In this document: positions 7,236-15,136 of the stretch, piece after piece | How positions within the stretch are numbered: position 1 is the first letter of the stretch | How the letters are laid out: every line of letters begins with the position of its first letter | Origin: Bacteroidales bacterium | Lineage (GTDB): Bacteria; Bacteroidota; Bacteroidia; Bacteroidales; UBA3824 | Assembly (NCBI GenBank): GCA_017417315.1 | Contig: JAFPZK010000028.1 | Location: 1 to 55,548, forward strand | DNA length: 55,548 nucleotides | Reading direction: 5' to 3' | Notes under the pieces: model-generated | Told to the model about the DNA's origin: nothing | Databases searched by the model: none | Seen by the model: the letters and a program-made list of their open reading frames with translations, nothing else | Program-made: the position numbers and the translations under genes

Positions 7236-7380
7236 GCGTGAAACCGTTTCTTTGATGTGCTTACTTCAATCGATGGCGTCCGGAAAATTGCCTTGTAAGT
7301 AAATAAGCACGAAACGGCTCACGCATATAGCGTGAACCATCCGCAACTTACTCCCACTTACAAAAAATAGTTTTCCGGAC
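7236..7380. promoter_or_regulatory. Interleaved inverted repeats upstream of the regulator
   Basis: The gene-free stretch 7193-7666 contains two inverted repeats that cross each other. GCGTGAAACCGTTTC (7236-7250) pairs with GAAACGGCTCACGC (7311-7324). GTCCGGAAAA...TTGTAAGT (7278-7300) pairs with ACTTACAA...TTTTCCGGAC (7356-7380). A perfect hairpin TCACGC-5-GCGTGA lies at 7319-7335. The order A-B-A'-B' would make a pseudoknot in RNA; in DNA it offers several dyad operator sites. The rest of the stretch is AT-rich and shows only the promoter at 7616. Confidence 0.6.
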
Positions 7381-7615
7381 CTTTTCGATTGGAGAGTTAA
7401 GAGCGTAAAGCCCAATGTTTTAATATGTTAGTTTATAGTTTTCTGTTTCGTATGTTTTGTTTTTAATTCGGTGTAAAGGTAGCGAAAAATATGATATGAG
7501 GCATATTTATATGATAGTTTTTTGTTGAAAAATATTCAATTTGTTCATAATCAGATAATTGAGTTTTCGGTCACTGTCATTTATTCCAAAATGGAATATC
7601 TGTCGCCAAAAATTC

Positions 7616-7646
7616 TTTGCTTCCTCAAAAACTTTTATTACATTTG
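7616..7646 (+). promoter_or_regulatory. Bacteroidetes promoter of the second AlbA_2 gene
   Basis: TTTG (7616-7619), a 19-base spacer, then TACATTTG (7639-7646): an exact consensus match. A start point near 7653 would leave a leader of about 14 bases before the ATG at 7667. It rules out the longer reading of the gene that begins at 7559. Confidence 0.75.
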
Positions 7647-7666
7647 TGGCAAACAAAACAACGCCT

Positions 7667-9139
7667 ATGAACGCAGAAAACCAAAACATCGAATACAAGG
7701 AATCTTGGCGCGATGAGTATTTGAAGTGGATTTGCGGCTTTGCAAATGCGCAGGGCGGCAAACTCTACATCGGTATCGACGACGGCGGCAATGTTTGCGG
7801 CGTAAAGGACGCACACCGCCTTTCGGAGGATATTCCTAACAAAATTGTCGCGCTGTTGGGCATTGTAGCCGATGTGAATGTCCATACCAAGGACGGCAAA
7901 GAATACATCGAGATAGACGTTGCACCGAGCAATGTACCTATCTCGCTCAAAGGCGTTTACCATTACCGTTCGGGCAGCACCAAACAGGAGTTGAACGGTA
8001 TTGCCTTGCAACAGTTTGTGCTCAAAAAACTTGGGCGCACTTGGGACGACATTATCTGCGAACAGGCCACCATCAACGACATCGACCGAAAAGCCATAGA
8101 TTATTTTTTGCGCAAATCAGTTGATGCTCAGCGACTTCCCGAAGAAACGCACAACAGTAGCACCGAAGACGTTTTGAAAAATCTTCACCTTATTGATTCT
8201 GACGGCAAACTCAAAAATGCCGCAATCCTTTTGTTTGGCAAGTGTCCGCAGGATTTTATTACGGGTGTGTATTTCAAAATCGGTTTTTTTGGCAAGGACG
8301 ACACCGACCTCATTTTTCAAGACCTTGTGGAAGGCAACATCTTGAAAATGTGCGACACTGTGATTAAAATCCTCAAAGCCAAATACTTGATTTCGCCGAT
8401 ACATTACGAAGGTTTGCAGCGCATCGAACCGCTTGAAATTCCCGAAGATGCATTCCGCGAGGCGATTTTCAATTCTATTATCCACAAGGACTATATGGGC
8501 GTGGCTATTCAGATGAAAGTTTGGCGCGACCGCATAGAACTTTGGAACTACGGACGATTGCCCGAAGAACTCACTATCGCCAAACTCCACGAGCCACACG
8601 CCTCCAACGCCCGCAACAAGAACATTGCATTTGCCTTTTACAAGGCGGGCTTCATCGAGGCTTGGGGACGCGGTATATCAAAAATAGTTACCCAGTTCAC
8701 CGCAGCGGGTCTCAAAGAACCAAAATTTGAGGACTTCTGCGGCGGTGTGCGCGTTACCATTTATCGTAATACTGATTTGGTGGCGGAAACTATTGAAAAA
8801 AACAATGGCGAGGACGTAGAAAAAGAAGGGGAGGTTACAAAAAAGGTCACTGTAAATGAGAGTGAGGTCACCAAAAGGGTCGTAGAAAATACAGAAATTG
8901 CACAGAAAATTGCACAGAAAAATGTACAGAAAATTGCACAGAAAAATGCACAGAAAATCTTTGCGTGTATAAAACGTAATTCGTTGATTACTATTGCTGA
9001 AATGAGCAAGAGGACAAGATTATCAGTAAGGAGTGTCAATTATTACATTGAGCAATTAAAACAACAGGGTTTAATAATCCGTATCGGTCCCGACAAAGGC
9101 GGCCATTGGGAAATTATAAAACAGAATAATAACAATTAA
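7667..9139 (+). CDS. AlbA_2/Schlafen-type ATP-binding protein, second paralog
   Basis: 490 aa from ATG 7667. Domain order is the same as in the gene at 603: AlbA_2 domain (NIEYKESWRDEYLKWICGF, FANAQGGKLYIGIDDGG), GHKL ATPase (FREAIFNSIIHKDYMG, IELWNYGRLPEEL, GFIEAWGRGISKI), repeat linker, winged helix (ITIAEMSKRTRLSVRSVNYYI) ending GPDKGGHWEI. The linker is made of AQKI/AQKN units and differs completely from that of the paralog, although the domains on both sides are similar. The aldo/keto reductase follows after 5 bases and may be read through from this promoter. Confidence 0.87.
   Translation: MNAENQNIEYKESWRDEYLKWICGFANAQGGKLYIGIDDGGNVCGVKDAHRLSEDIPNKIVALLGIVADVNVHTKDGKEYIEIDVAPSNVPISLKGVYHYRSGSTKQELNGIALQQFVLKKLGRTWDDIICEQATINDIDRKAIDYFLRKSVDAQRLPEETHNSSTEDVLKNLHLIDSDGKLKNAAILLFGKCPQDFITGVYFKIGFFGKDDTDLIFQDLVEGNILKMCDTVIKILKAKYLISPIHYEGLQRIEPLEIPEDAFREAIFNSIIHKDYMGVAIQMKVWRDRIELWNYGRLPEELTIAKLHEPHASNARNKNIAFAFYKAGFIEAWGRGISKIVTQFTAAGLKEPKFEDFCGGVRVTIYRNTDLVAETIEKNNGEDVEKEGEVTKKVTVNESEVTKRVVENTEIAQKIAQKNVQKIAQKNAQKIFACIKRNSLITIAEMSKRTRLSVRSVNYYIEQLKQQGLIIRIGPDKGGHWEIIKQNNNN
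8900..8959 (+). repeat. Five 12-base tandem units in the linker of the second AlbA_2 protein
   Basis: Five successive 12-base units based on gcacagaaaatt/gcacagaaaaat encode AQKIAQKNVQKIAQKNAQKI. The unit is a multiple of three, so copy-number changes would alter linker length without breaking the frame. Confidence 0.85.
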
Positions 9140-9144
9140 ACAAT

Positions 9145-10092
9145 ATGGAACTTAGATCACTTGGAAATACATCCTTAAAACTCTCTGCTCTTGGTTTTGG
9201 AGCGTCGAGTCTTGGCGGGGTGTTCCATTCGCTAAGGGAGGCGGACGGAATCAGTGCGGTGCATACCGCTGTGGAAAACGGTATCAACTTTATCGACGTG
9301 TCGCCATATTACGGACACTTGAAAGCCGAAACCGTTTTGGGAAAGGCGTTGAAGGAGATTCCTCGCGACAAATTCATACTCTCCACCAAAGTAGGACGAT
9401 ACGGCAAGGACGGCGTCAACACTTGGGACTATTCAGCCAAACGCGCCCACGACAGCGTTTATGAGAGTATGGAGCGTCTCAATGTGGATTACATCGACCT
9501 AATCAACGTCCACGACATCGAATTTCAGGCTGCATTGCCTGGCGGATTGCAGAAGGTGTGCGACGAAACCCTTCCCGCACTTGTGGAACTTCGCGAAAAG
9601 GGCGTTGTTGGGCACGTGGGCATCACCGACCTCCAACTCGAAAACCTCAAATGGGTGGTGGAACATTCGCCCGCAGGCACGGTGGAGTCGGTCTTGAACT
9701 TCTGCCATTACTGCCTCTGCGATGACAAACTCGTTGACTTCCTCGACTTTTTTGAGAGCCGTGGAGTGGGCGTCATCAATGCAAGTCCGCTTTCGATGGG
9801 CTTGTTGACAATGCGCGGCGCACCCGATTGGCATCCCGCGCCCAAAGAGTTGCGCGAGGCGTGTGCCAAAGCCGCCCAATACTGCGATTCAATCGGCTAT
9901 CCGATTGAGAAACTCGCTATGCAGTACAGCCTTGGCAACGAGCGCATTACATCCACATTGTTCTCCACCACCAACCCCGACAACGTATTGAAAAACATCG
10001 ACTTCATCAGCCAACCCGCCGACGAGGAGGTTGTGGCAAAAGTCCGTGAGATTATCGGTGCTCAGTTCAGAGTAAGTTGGAAAAATTCGTAA
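9145..10092 (+). CDS. Aldo/keto reductase, L-fucose (aldose) dehydrogenase-like
   Basis: 315 aa, a TIM-barrel NAD(P)H oxidoreductase. The catalytic tetrad is visible: Asp in FIDVSPYYGH, its Tyr, Lys in ILSTKVGRYG, and His in LINVHDIEF. The sequence type (LGNTSLKLSALGFGASSLGG, then INASPLSMGLLT) is that of the L-galactose/D-threo-aldose dehydrogenase group, which oxidises the C1 of L-fucose-like sugars. A FucP-type permease follows at 10156, which supports a role in L-fucose use. The later enzymes of such a pathway (lactonase, dehydratase) are not in the window. A likely dehydrogenase relic at 482-586 may be the remains of another pathway member. Confidence 0.8.
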   Translation: MELRSLGNTSLKLSALGFGASSLGGVFHSLREADGISAVHTAVENGINFIDVSPYYGHLKAETVLGKALKEIPRDKFILSTKVGRYGKDGVNTWDYSAKRAHDSVYESMERLNVDYIDLINVHDIEFQAALPGGLQKVCDETLPALVELREKGVVGHVGITDLQLENLKWVVEHSPAGTVESVLNFCHYCLCDDKLVDFLDFFESRGVGVINASPLSMGLLTMRGAPDWHPAPKELREACAKAAQYCDSIGYPIEKLAMQYSLGNERITSTLFSTTNPDNVLKNIDFISQPADEEVVAKVREIIGAQFRVSWKNS

Positions 10093-10155
10093 AAGGCTGT
10101 TTTTAAGCCACTTAATTTGTACTACTACATTTTTTACCTAAACTTTTATAAATTT

Positions 10156-11415
10156 ATGAAGACGATTGAAAAAAAGTACTTACTTCCGTTTTGCCTGATT
10201 ACCTCGCTGTTTTTTCTTTGGGGATTGGCAAACCAAATGACGGACACGCTACTTAGCGCGTTCAAGAGAATTATGTCGATGTCTGACACTCAGACATCGC
10301 TGATACAAACAGCATTTTACGGGGCGTATTTCTGTTTCGCACTGCCTGCCGCACTTTTTATAAGACGGTTTAATTATAAAAGCGGCGTTTTGTTCGGACT
10401 TTTGCTTTATTCTGCCGGAGCGATGTTGTTTTTTCCGGCATCAAAAGTGATGTCCTACACATTCTATCTTGTTGCAATATACGTACTTGCGGGAGGTTGT
10501 GCAATTTTGGAAACCTCCGCTAATCCGTATATTTTGTCGATGGGTTCTGCTGAAACAGCCACACGAAGGCTTAACATTGCACAGTCTTTCAATCCGATAG
10601 GCTGTATAACGGGAATTTTGCTGAGCCAGTTTTTTATACTGTCAGAATTAAATACTGCAACTGCCGAAGACCGTACCGCAATGTCAGAGGCTGACTTGTT
10701 AGCCGTTCAACAACATGAATTAGACGCTGTTACGGGTACTTATATGATGGTCGGTTTTGTTTTGTTAGCAATTTTGGTGCTAATATTTCTCTCTAAAATG
10801 CCTCAGGGTGGCGATGACAGCAAAGATAGCGTAGAAGACGGATTTTCAAGGCTTTTAAAGAATAAAAGATACACTTACGGAGTCTTGGCTTTGTTTTTTT
10901 ACGAAGGTGCGCAAGTTGGTGTATGGTCGTTTACGATACGGCTTGTAATGAATGAGTTAGGCGTTGCAGAGGCAAATGCTGCCACTTATTATTTGATTTC
11001 AACGATATGTTTTTGTGCTGCCAGATTCTTGTTTACGTGGCTTATGAAATGGTATCGTCCGTCAAAACTTTTGATGTGGGCGGCTGTCGGAGCGTTGATT
11101 TTGAGCCTTGGCGTAGTCCTTACATCTGGTGCCGGAATGCTTTGTATTACGGTGTTAATCGGCATAAGTTTCTTTATGTCGCTGATGTTTCCGACGATTT
11201 ACGGTCTTGCGCTTGAAAATGTCGGTAGTGATTCTAAAATTGGTGCGTCAGGGTTGATAATGGCGATACTCGGTGCGGCGTTGATAACCCCTGTTCAAGG
11301 TATGGTTTCAGATGCTTCCGGAATTAATATTTCGTATTTAGTGCCGGTAGTTTGCTTTGTCATAGTCTTGTTTTATGCACGGTATGTTGAAAAGTTGAAA
11401 GTAAAAGCAGAATAA
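10156..11415 (+). CDS. fucP: L-fucose:H+ symporter-like MFS permease
   Basis: 419 aa from MKTIEKKYLLPFCLITSLFF; the in-frame upstream extension MYYYIFYLNFYKF has no support. It has about twelve hydrophobic segments. Family features are LFFLWGLANQMTDTLLSAF in the first helix, FYGAYFCFALPAALFIRRFNYKSG, and ETSANPYIL, which matches the conserved ANPY segment of FucP-type carriers. It probably moves L-fucose or a related sugar across the inner membrane with protons. It follows the aldo/keto reductase by 63 bases on the same strand and ends at a strong hairpin. Confidence 0.85.
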   Translation: MKTIEKKYLLPFCLITSLFFLWGLANQMTDTLLSAFKRIMSMSDTQTSLIQTAFYGAYFCFALPAALFIRRFNYKSGVLFGLLLYSAGAMLFFPASKVMSYTFYLVAIYVLAGGCAILETSANPYILSMGSAETATRRLNIAQSFNPIGCITGILLSQFFILSELNTATAEDRTAMSEADLLAVQQHELDAVTGTYMMVGFVLLAILVLIFLSKMPQGGDDSKDSVEDGFSRLLKNKRYTYGVLALFFYEGAQVGVWSFTIRLVMNELGVAEANAATYYLISTICFCAARFLFTWLMKWYRPSKLLMWAAVGALILSLGVVLTSGAGMLCITVLIGISFFMSLMFPTIYGLALENVGSDSKIGASGLIMAILGAALITPVQGMVSDASGINISYLVPVVCFVIVLFYARYVEKLKVKAE

Positions 11416-11422
11416 AATTAAA

Positions 11423-11449
11423 AAGGCGGCACATTTGATATGCCGCCTT
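11423..11449. terminator. Terminator hairpin between convergent fucP and fba
   Basis: AAGGCGGCA, nine loop bases, TGCCGCCTT: a 9-bp perfect stem. On the minus strand it is followed by TTTTAATTTTATT, so it serves best as the terminator of the aldolase gene. It also lies just after the fucP stop. Confidence 0.75.
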
Positions 11450-11479
11450 AACAAATAAAGCTTATGGTTATTAGTACTA

Positions 11480-12478
11480 TTACAATTTGTCGTTAGAACC
11501 GAGAACGTTCACGATTTTGTGAATGTACATTTTCTTCATGTTTTCGCGAGCCGGTTTCAAATATTGACGCGGGTCAAAATGTCCGGGGTTTTCTGCCAAA
11601 TATTTTCTGATAGCAGCCGTCATAGCAAGACGAGAGTCAGAGTCGATGTTGATTTTGCAAACGGCAGATTTAGAAGCCTCGCGGAGTTGTTCTTCGGGAA
11701 TACCAACTGCATCGGGAAGTTTACCGCCATATTTGTTGATAGTGTCAACTTCGTCCTGAGGAACAGAAGAAGAACCGTGAAGAACGATTGGGAAACCGGG
11801 GAGTTTCTTCTCAATTTCGTGAAGAATGTCGAAAGCCAAAGGAGGAGGAACTAATTTGCCGGTTTTCGGGTCTCTTGTGCATTGTGCGGGAGTAAATTTG
11901 TATGCACCGTGAGAAGTACCGATTGAAATTGCCAATGAATCGCAACCTGTTCTCTGAGAGAAGTCGATAACCTCTTCGGGTTTTGTGTAGTGAGAAACAG
12001 CCGAAGAAACTTCGTCTTCAACACCTGCTAAAACGCCGAGTTCTGCCTCAACGGTAACGTCGTATTTGTGAGCGTATTCTACAACTTTGCTTGCAAGAGC
12101 GATGTTCTCTTCGTAAGGAAGTGAACTACCGTCAATCATAACTGATGAAAAGCCCATGTCGATACAATCTTTGCAGAGTTCAAAAGTATCGCCGTGGTCA
12201 AGGTGAAGAACGATTTGCGGGTTAGCGCAGCCGAGTTCTTTTGCGTATTCAACAGCACCCTGAGCCATATAACGGAGGATAGTAGCGTTAGCATAGTTGC
12301 GTGCGCCTTTTGATACCTGCATGATAACGGGTGATTTTGTTTCAACGGCAGCCTGAACGATAGCCTGCATTTGTTCCATTGTGTTGAAGTTGAAAGCCGG
12401 AATTGCATATCCGCCTTTAACTGCTTTGGCAAACATTTCTCTTGTGTTTACCAATCCTAATTCTTTGTATGATACCAT
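11480..12478 (-). CDS. fba: Class II fructose-bisphosphate aldolase
   Basis: 332 aa. Zinc-dependent aldolase of glycolysis and gluconeogenesis, splitting fructose 1,6-bisphosphate to DHAP and glyceraldehyde 3-phosphate. Visible are GGYAIPAFNFNTMEQ at the N-terminus, the zinc-binding LHLDHGDTFELC, FSSVMIDGSSLPYEENI, VEAELGVLAGVEDEV, the metal and substrate region SIGTSHGAYKF, and PIVLHGSSSVP. Length and order are normal for the Bacteroidetes form. The gene lies 31 bases after the 135-aa unknown gene, has no promoter match of its own in the gap, and is probably read from the promoter at 12941-12971. Confidence 0.95.
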   Translation of the reverse strand: MVSYKELGLVNTREMFAKAVKGGYAIPAFNFNTMEQMQAIVQAAVETKSPVIMQVSKGARNYANATILRYMAQGAVEYAKELGCANPQIVLHLDHGDTFELCKDCIDMGFSSVMIDGSSLPYEENIALASKVVEYAHKYDVTVEAELGVLAGVEDEVSSAVSHYTKPEEVIDFSQRTGCDSLAISIGTSHGAYKFTPAQCTRDPKTGKLVPPPLAFDILHEIEKKLPGFPIVLHGSSSVPQDEVDTINKYGGKLPDAVGIPEEQLREASKSAVCKINIDSDSRLAMTAAIRKYLAENPGHFDPRQYLKPARENMKKMYIHKIVNVLGSNDKL

Positions 12479-12509
12479 AATAAATTTTTATATTAGAATT
12501 TAGTATTTT

Positions 12510-12917
12510 TTATCCGAATAAATAATTCCAAGCCTTGTCGAAATCGTTGAAATAATCGAAATCGGAATCAGAATTTACTTCATTGATTGTCTGTTCGTTG
12601 CTAAGGCGTACAATATAATCGCCGGGCATAACGATTGCTGATTTTTTTACGTGGGCTTTTTCTACCGCTTCAACAAGTACTTTTGCGATATATTCTTGAA
12701 TGTCAATGGTATAGACAACGCCTCTTTTTCTTTGGTCGGCGAGATAATAGTCGGCATCCGTTTCAACGATGTAGTCGGCTATTTGTTTGTTGATATTTTT
12801 TATTTCCTCTTTGGAAAGAGAGGCTTTAAAACTTTCCTGTTTCCACTCCGTCCAAATAAGTTTTTTATCTTCATCAAAACTGATTTTTAACAGTTCGTCA
12901 TCGCGTAATATTTTCAT
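12510..12917 (-). CDS. Conserved-looking hypothetical protein upstream of fba
   Basis: 135 aa, cytoplasmic, not recognised. It starts MKILRDDELLKISFDEDKKL and alternates strands with helices (SKEEIKNINKQIADYIVET, then YIAKVLVEAVEKAHVKKSA). The strand-helix order and size recall STAS-like or SpoIIAA-like proteins, but no diagnostic residues confirm this. The C-terminus is acidic (SDSDFDYFNDFDKAWNYLFG). It has a good promoter and probably heads the transcript that includes fba. Confidence 0.7.
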   Translation of the reverse strand: MKILRDDELLKISFDEDKKLIWTEWKQESFKASLSKEEIKNINKQIADYIVETDADYYLADQRKRGVVYTIDIQEYIAKVLVEAVEKAHVKKSAIVMPGDYIVRLSNEQTINEVNSDSDFDYFNDFDKAWNYLFG

Positions 12918-12940
12918 ATCTGACTGAAATTTAATTTTGA

Positions 12941-12971
12941 CAAAATTATGAAAAAAAACTTTACCGTCAAA
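12941..12971 (-). promoter_or_regulatory. Bacteroidetes promoter for the 135-aa gene and fba
   Basis: On the minus strand, TTTG (12968-12971), a 19-base spacer and TAATTTTG (12941-12948): an exact match. The coding start follows 24 bases later. Confidence 0.75.
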
Positions 12972-13020
12972 TCTTTTTAATGTTTTTTTAATTAATTTTT
13001 TTTTATCGGGGAAAATGCGT

Positions 13021-13028
13021 TATCTTTG
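13021..13028 (+). promoter_or_regulatory. Promoter -7 element of the toxin-antitoxin pair
   Basis: TATCTTTG matches TAnnTTTG and lies 31 bases before the antitoxin start at 13060. The T-rich stretch 19-21 bases upstream could act as a weak -33. It excludes the in-frame start at 13015, which lies before it. Confidence 0.55.
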
Positions 13029-13059
13029 CGGTGTTAACGTTTTAAATTTAAGGGCAGAA

Positions 13060-13338
13060 ATGAGTACAACGGCATTAACAGGACTAAGAGATTATCTTTG
13101 CGGCTCTTTATCACTTGCGAATATGCTTTGGTTGAGTCAGCAGTTGGCGGACTATGTCCAACAGCAACAAGCATATCAGAATTTGCTTCCGCATACAAAA
13201 GAAGAATTATGTGCTGCGCTTGATATTGCGGAAAAACAGTTTGAAGCCGGTGAATATGTTAGTAATGAGGAAGTTATCAAATGGATAGATGAGGAATTAT
13301 CTAAGGAAGATCAATTAGAAATGTCGTTAGCAGTATGA
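13060..13338 (+). CDS. Antitoxin of a ParE/RelE-type toxin-antitoxin module
   Basis: 92 aa from MSTTALTGLRDYLCGSLSLA. It is small, helical and acidic toward the C-terminus (EEVIKWIDEELSKEDQLEMS), the usual form for the toxin-wrapping part of an antitoxin. The N-terminal part probably dimerises and may bind DNA. The stop overlaps the start of the toxin gene by four bases (ATGA), so the two are translationally coupled. Assignment relies mainly on the partner gene. Confidence 0.7.
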   Translation: MSTTALTGLRDYLCGSLSLANMLWLSQQLADYVQQQQAYQNLLPHTKEELCAALDIAEKQFEAGEYVSNEEVIKWIDEELSKEDQLEMSLAV

Positions 13339-13649
13339 AACTGATTTGGGAAAAAATAGCATTGAGGCAGTTGAAACAAGTTGCAGGATATATTGAAATC
13401 GGTTTTGGCTCAAAGCGGAAAGTTGTTTTTCTTCGGGAGGTAAAACATATAACTGAATTATTATTGTCTAATCCTTATATAGGTGCATTAGAGCCAGTAT
13501 TGTCGGAGCGTTCAAAGTCTTATAGAAGTATTTTAGTCTGCAATATGGATAGAATGGTCTATTATGTAGATGATAATAATATTATTCACATTTCAGCCTT
13601 TTGGGATTGCCGCAGTGATGCCGGAAAGCAAACACGGCATTTAGCGTAA
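13335..13649 (+). CDS. ParE/RelE-superfamily toxin
   Basis: 104 aa. KLIWEKIALRQLKQVAGYI opens like ParE/RelE toxins. SYRSILVCNMDRMVYYVDDN followed by IIHISAFWDCRSD gives the characteristic central strands and the closing segment where family members read 'vlaV.HgrR'; here it is FWDCRSD. ParE forms poison DNA gyrase and RelE forms cut mRNA in the ribosome. The sequence does not decide between them, although this motif is common in ParE-like members. It overlaps the antitoxin gene and is followed by aguB after 36 bases. Confidence 0.75.
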   Translation: MKLIWEKIALRQLKQVAGYIEIGFGSKRKVVFLREVKHITELLLSNPYIGALEPVLSERSKSYRSILVCNMDRMVYYVDDNNIIHISAFWDCRSDAGKQTRHLA

Positions 13650-13685
13650 TTTTTTTCGATATTTCTGAAAATAAAAAAAATAAAA

Positions 13686-14567
13686 ATGTATAAAATAGCA
13701 ATTTTACAATTAAATCTTGATTCCGACAGACAAACGAACATGAAAAAAGCCACGGAATTTATCACCGAGGCTTCTAAAAACGGTGCTAACGTTATCTGTT
13801 TGCCGGAACTTTATTCGTCGTTTTATTTCTGTCAAAGGGAAAATCCTGATTATTTTGACTTTGCAGAAGAGCGCGGCGGCGTTTCGTTTCAGCATTTTTC
13901 ATCGCTTGCAAAAAAACTCGGTAGCGTGATAATCGTTCCGTTTTTTGAAAAACGCGACAAAGGCGTTTATCACAATTCGGCGTATATGATTGATACTGAC
14001 GGTTCTGAGGCGGGACTTTACCGCAAAATGCACATTCCCGATGACCCGTGTTATTATGAGAAATTTTATTTTAATCCGGGTGATTTGGGATTTAAGGCTT
14101 TTGACAACAAGTTCGGCAGACAAGGTATGCTCATTTGTTGGGATCAGTGGTTTCCTGAGGGAGCGCGTTTGACGGCAATGCAAGGTGCGGAAGTGTTGTT
14201 TTATCCGACGGCAATCGGTTGGCATCCTTACGAAAAAGGCGAAGAAGGCGACCGTCAACGCGAGGCTTGGATAACGGTTCAGCGCGGACACGCCGTTGCA
14301 AACGGTATTTACGTGGCTTCCGTCAACCGCACGGGCTTTGAAAAACACGAAACCACCGAAGAAAGCGGTATTGACTTTTGGGGCAGTTCGTTTATTGCCG
14401 GACCTCAGGGCGAAATTATTGCTCAGGCGTCAACGGATAAAGAAGAAATTCTTTATGCTGATATTGACCTCAACCGTCTTGAAAACGTCCGTCGCAACTG
14501 GCCGTTTTTCCGCGACCGCAGAACTGAGTATTACGTAAATTTGATGGAAAAATGGGGCAGAGGTTAA
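13686..14567 (+). CDS. aguB: N-carbamoylputrescine amidase
   Basis: 293 aa, nitrilase superfamily. The Glu-Lys-Cys triad is complete: E41 in CLPELYSS, K114 in YRKMHIPDD, C151 in LICWDQWFPE. SIDFWGSSF-type and GDRQREAW segments match the AguB branch, which hydrolyses N-carbamoylputrescine to putrescine, ammonia and CO2 in the agmatine route of polyamine synthesis. An agmatine deiminase gene, often its neighbour, is not in the window. It ends 10 bases before a bidirectional terminator. Confidence 0.92.
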   Translation: MYKIAILQLNLDSDRQTNMKKATEFITEASKNGANVICLPELYSSFYFCQRENPDYFDFAEERGGVSFQHFSSLAKKLGSVIIVPFFEKRDKGVYHNSAYMIDTDGSEAGLYRKMHIPDDPCYYEKFYFNPGDLGFKAFDNKFGRQGMLICWDQWFPEGARLTAMQGAEVLFYPTAIGWHPYEKGEEGDRQREAWITVQRGHAVANGIYVASVNRTGFEKHETTEESGIDFWGSSFIAGPQGEIIAQASTDKEEILYADIDLNRLENVRRNWPFFRDRRTEYYVNLMEKWGRG

Positions 14568-14570
14568 CAT

Positions 14571-14605
14571 AAAAAAATGCGGGTTTAGTCTCCCGCATTT
14601 TTTTT
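14571..14605. terminator. Bidirectional terminator between aguB and the rhomboid gene
   Basis: ATGCGGG (14577-14583) pairs with CCCGCAT (14592-14598), with an A-run on the left and eight T on the right, so it works on both strands. The stop codon of the rhomboid gene (14585-14587) lies inside the loop, a very compact arrangement. Confidence 0.88.
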
Positions 14606-15130
14606 AGCAATTTTTTTCGCGATAAAAACGCCCGCTATGAAGCCGAACAAATGAGCCTCCCAAGATATGTGCGGGTCTTTCGGCAGGACACCCCAAAGTG
14701 CGCCGCCGTAGAGAAAAAATATTATGCCCGAAATTATCAGCGTTTTTAGCGAAAACTTAAAAATTCCCATCGCTAACAAAAAGCCCAACAACGCGAAAAT
14801 TACTCCTGACATTCCGATATGGTAACTTGTCCGAGCCAAAAGCCATACTAACGCTCCGTCAAGCAGTGCTGACAACGCCCAAACTTTCCACGCAGAGTTT
14901 TCATAACACCAAAACAGCGTGAAAGTAAGAGCGAAAATTGCACCCGTATTGGAAATCAAATGCCCCCAACTTCCGTGAATAAACGGTGCGAAAATTATAC
15001 CTTTTAGACCGCTTATTGTTCTGGGCATAATTCCGAATGTGGCAAATTCTCCGGGCAAAACCCAGTCAGAGAAAAAACTTATCCACATCAAAGCAACGAT
15101 TGATGAGGAAATAATTAACGCTTTTGTCAT
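14585..15130 (-). CDS. Rhomboid-family intramembrane serine protease
   Basis: 181 aa with about six hydrophobic segments. The catalytic Ser is in HIGMSGVIFALLGF (GxSG motif) and the catalytic His in SWEAHLFGFIAGV. HGSWGHLISN supplies the conserved His-Asn pair of the family. It is expected to cleave transmembrane proteins within the inner membrane; the substrate is unknown. It begins 6 bases after ddl on the same strand and so shares its transcript. Confidence 0.88.
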   Translation of the reverse strand: MTKALIISSSIVALMWISFFSDWVLPGEFATFGIMPRTISGLKGIIFAPFIHGSWGHLISNTGAIFALTFTLFWCYENSAWKVWALSALLDGALVWLLARTSYHIGMSGVIFALLGFLLAMGIFKFSLKTLIISGIIFFLYGGALWGVLPKDPHISWEAHLFGFIAGVFIAKKIAKKNAGD

Positions 15131-15136
15131 TTCTGA

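Noticed and set aside
7559..7666. Upstream in-frame extension of the second AlbA_2 gene
   Set aside because: A perfect TTTG-N19-TACATTTG promoter lies inside it, and the paralog starts at the position corresponding to 7667.
8900..8959. Possible CRISPR-like array from the regular 12-base units
   Set aside because: Units are contiguous with no spacers and encode an in-frame AQKI/AQKN linker.
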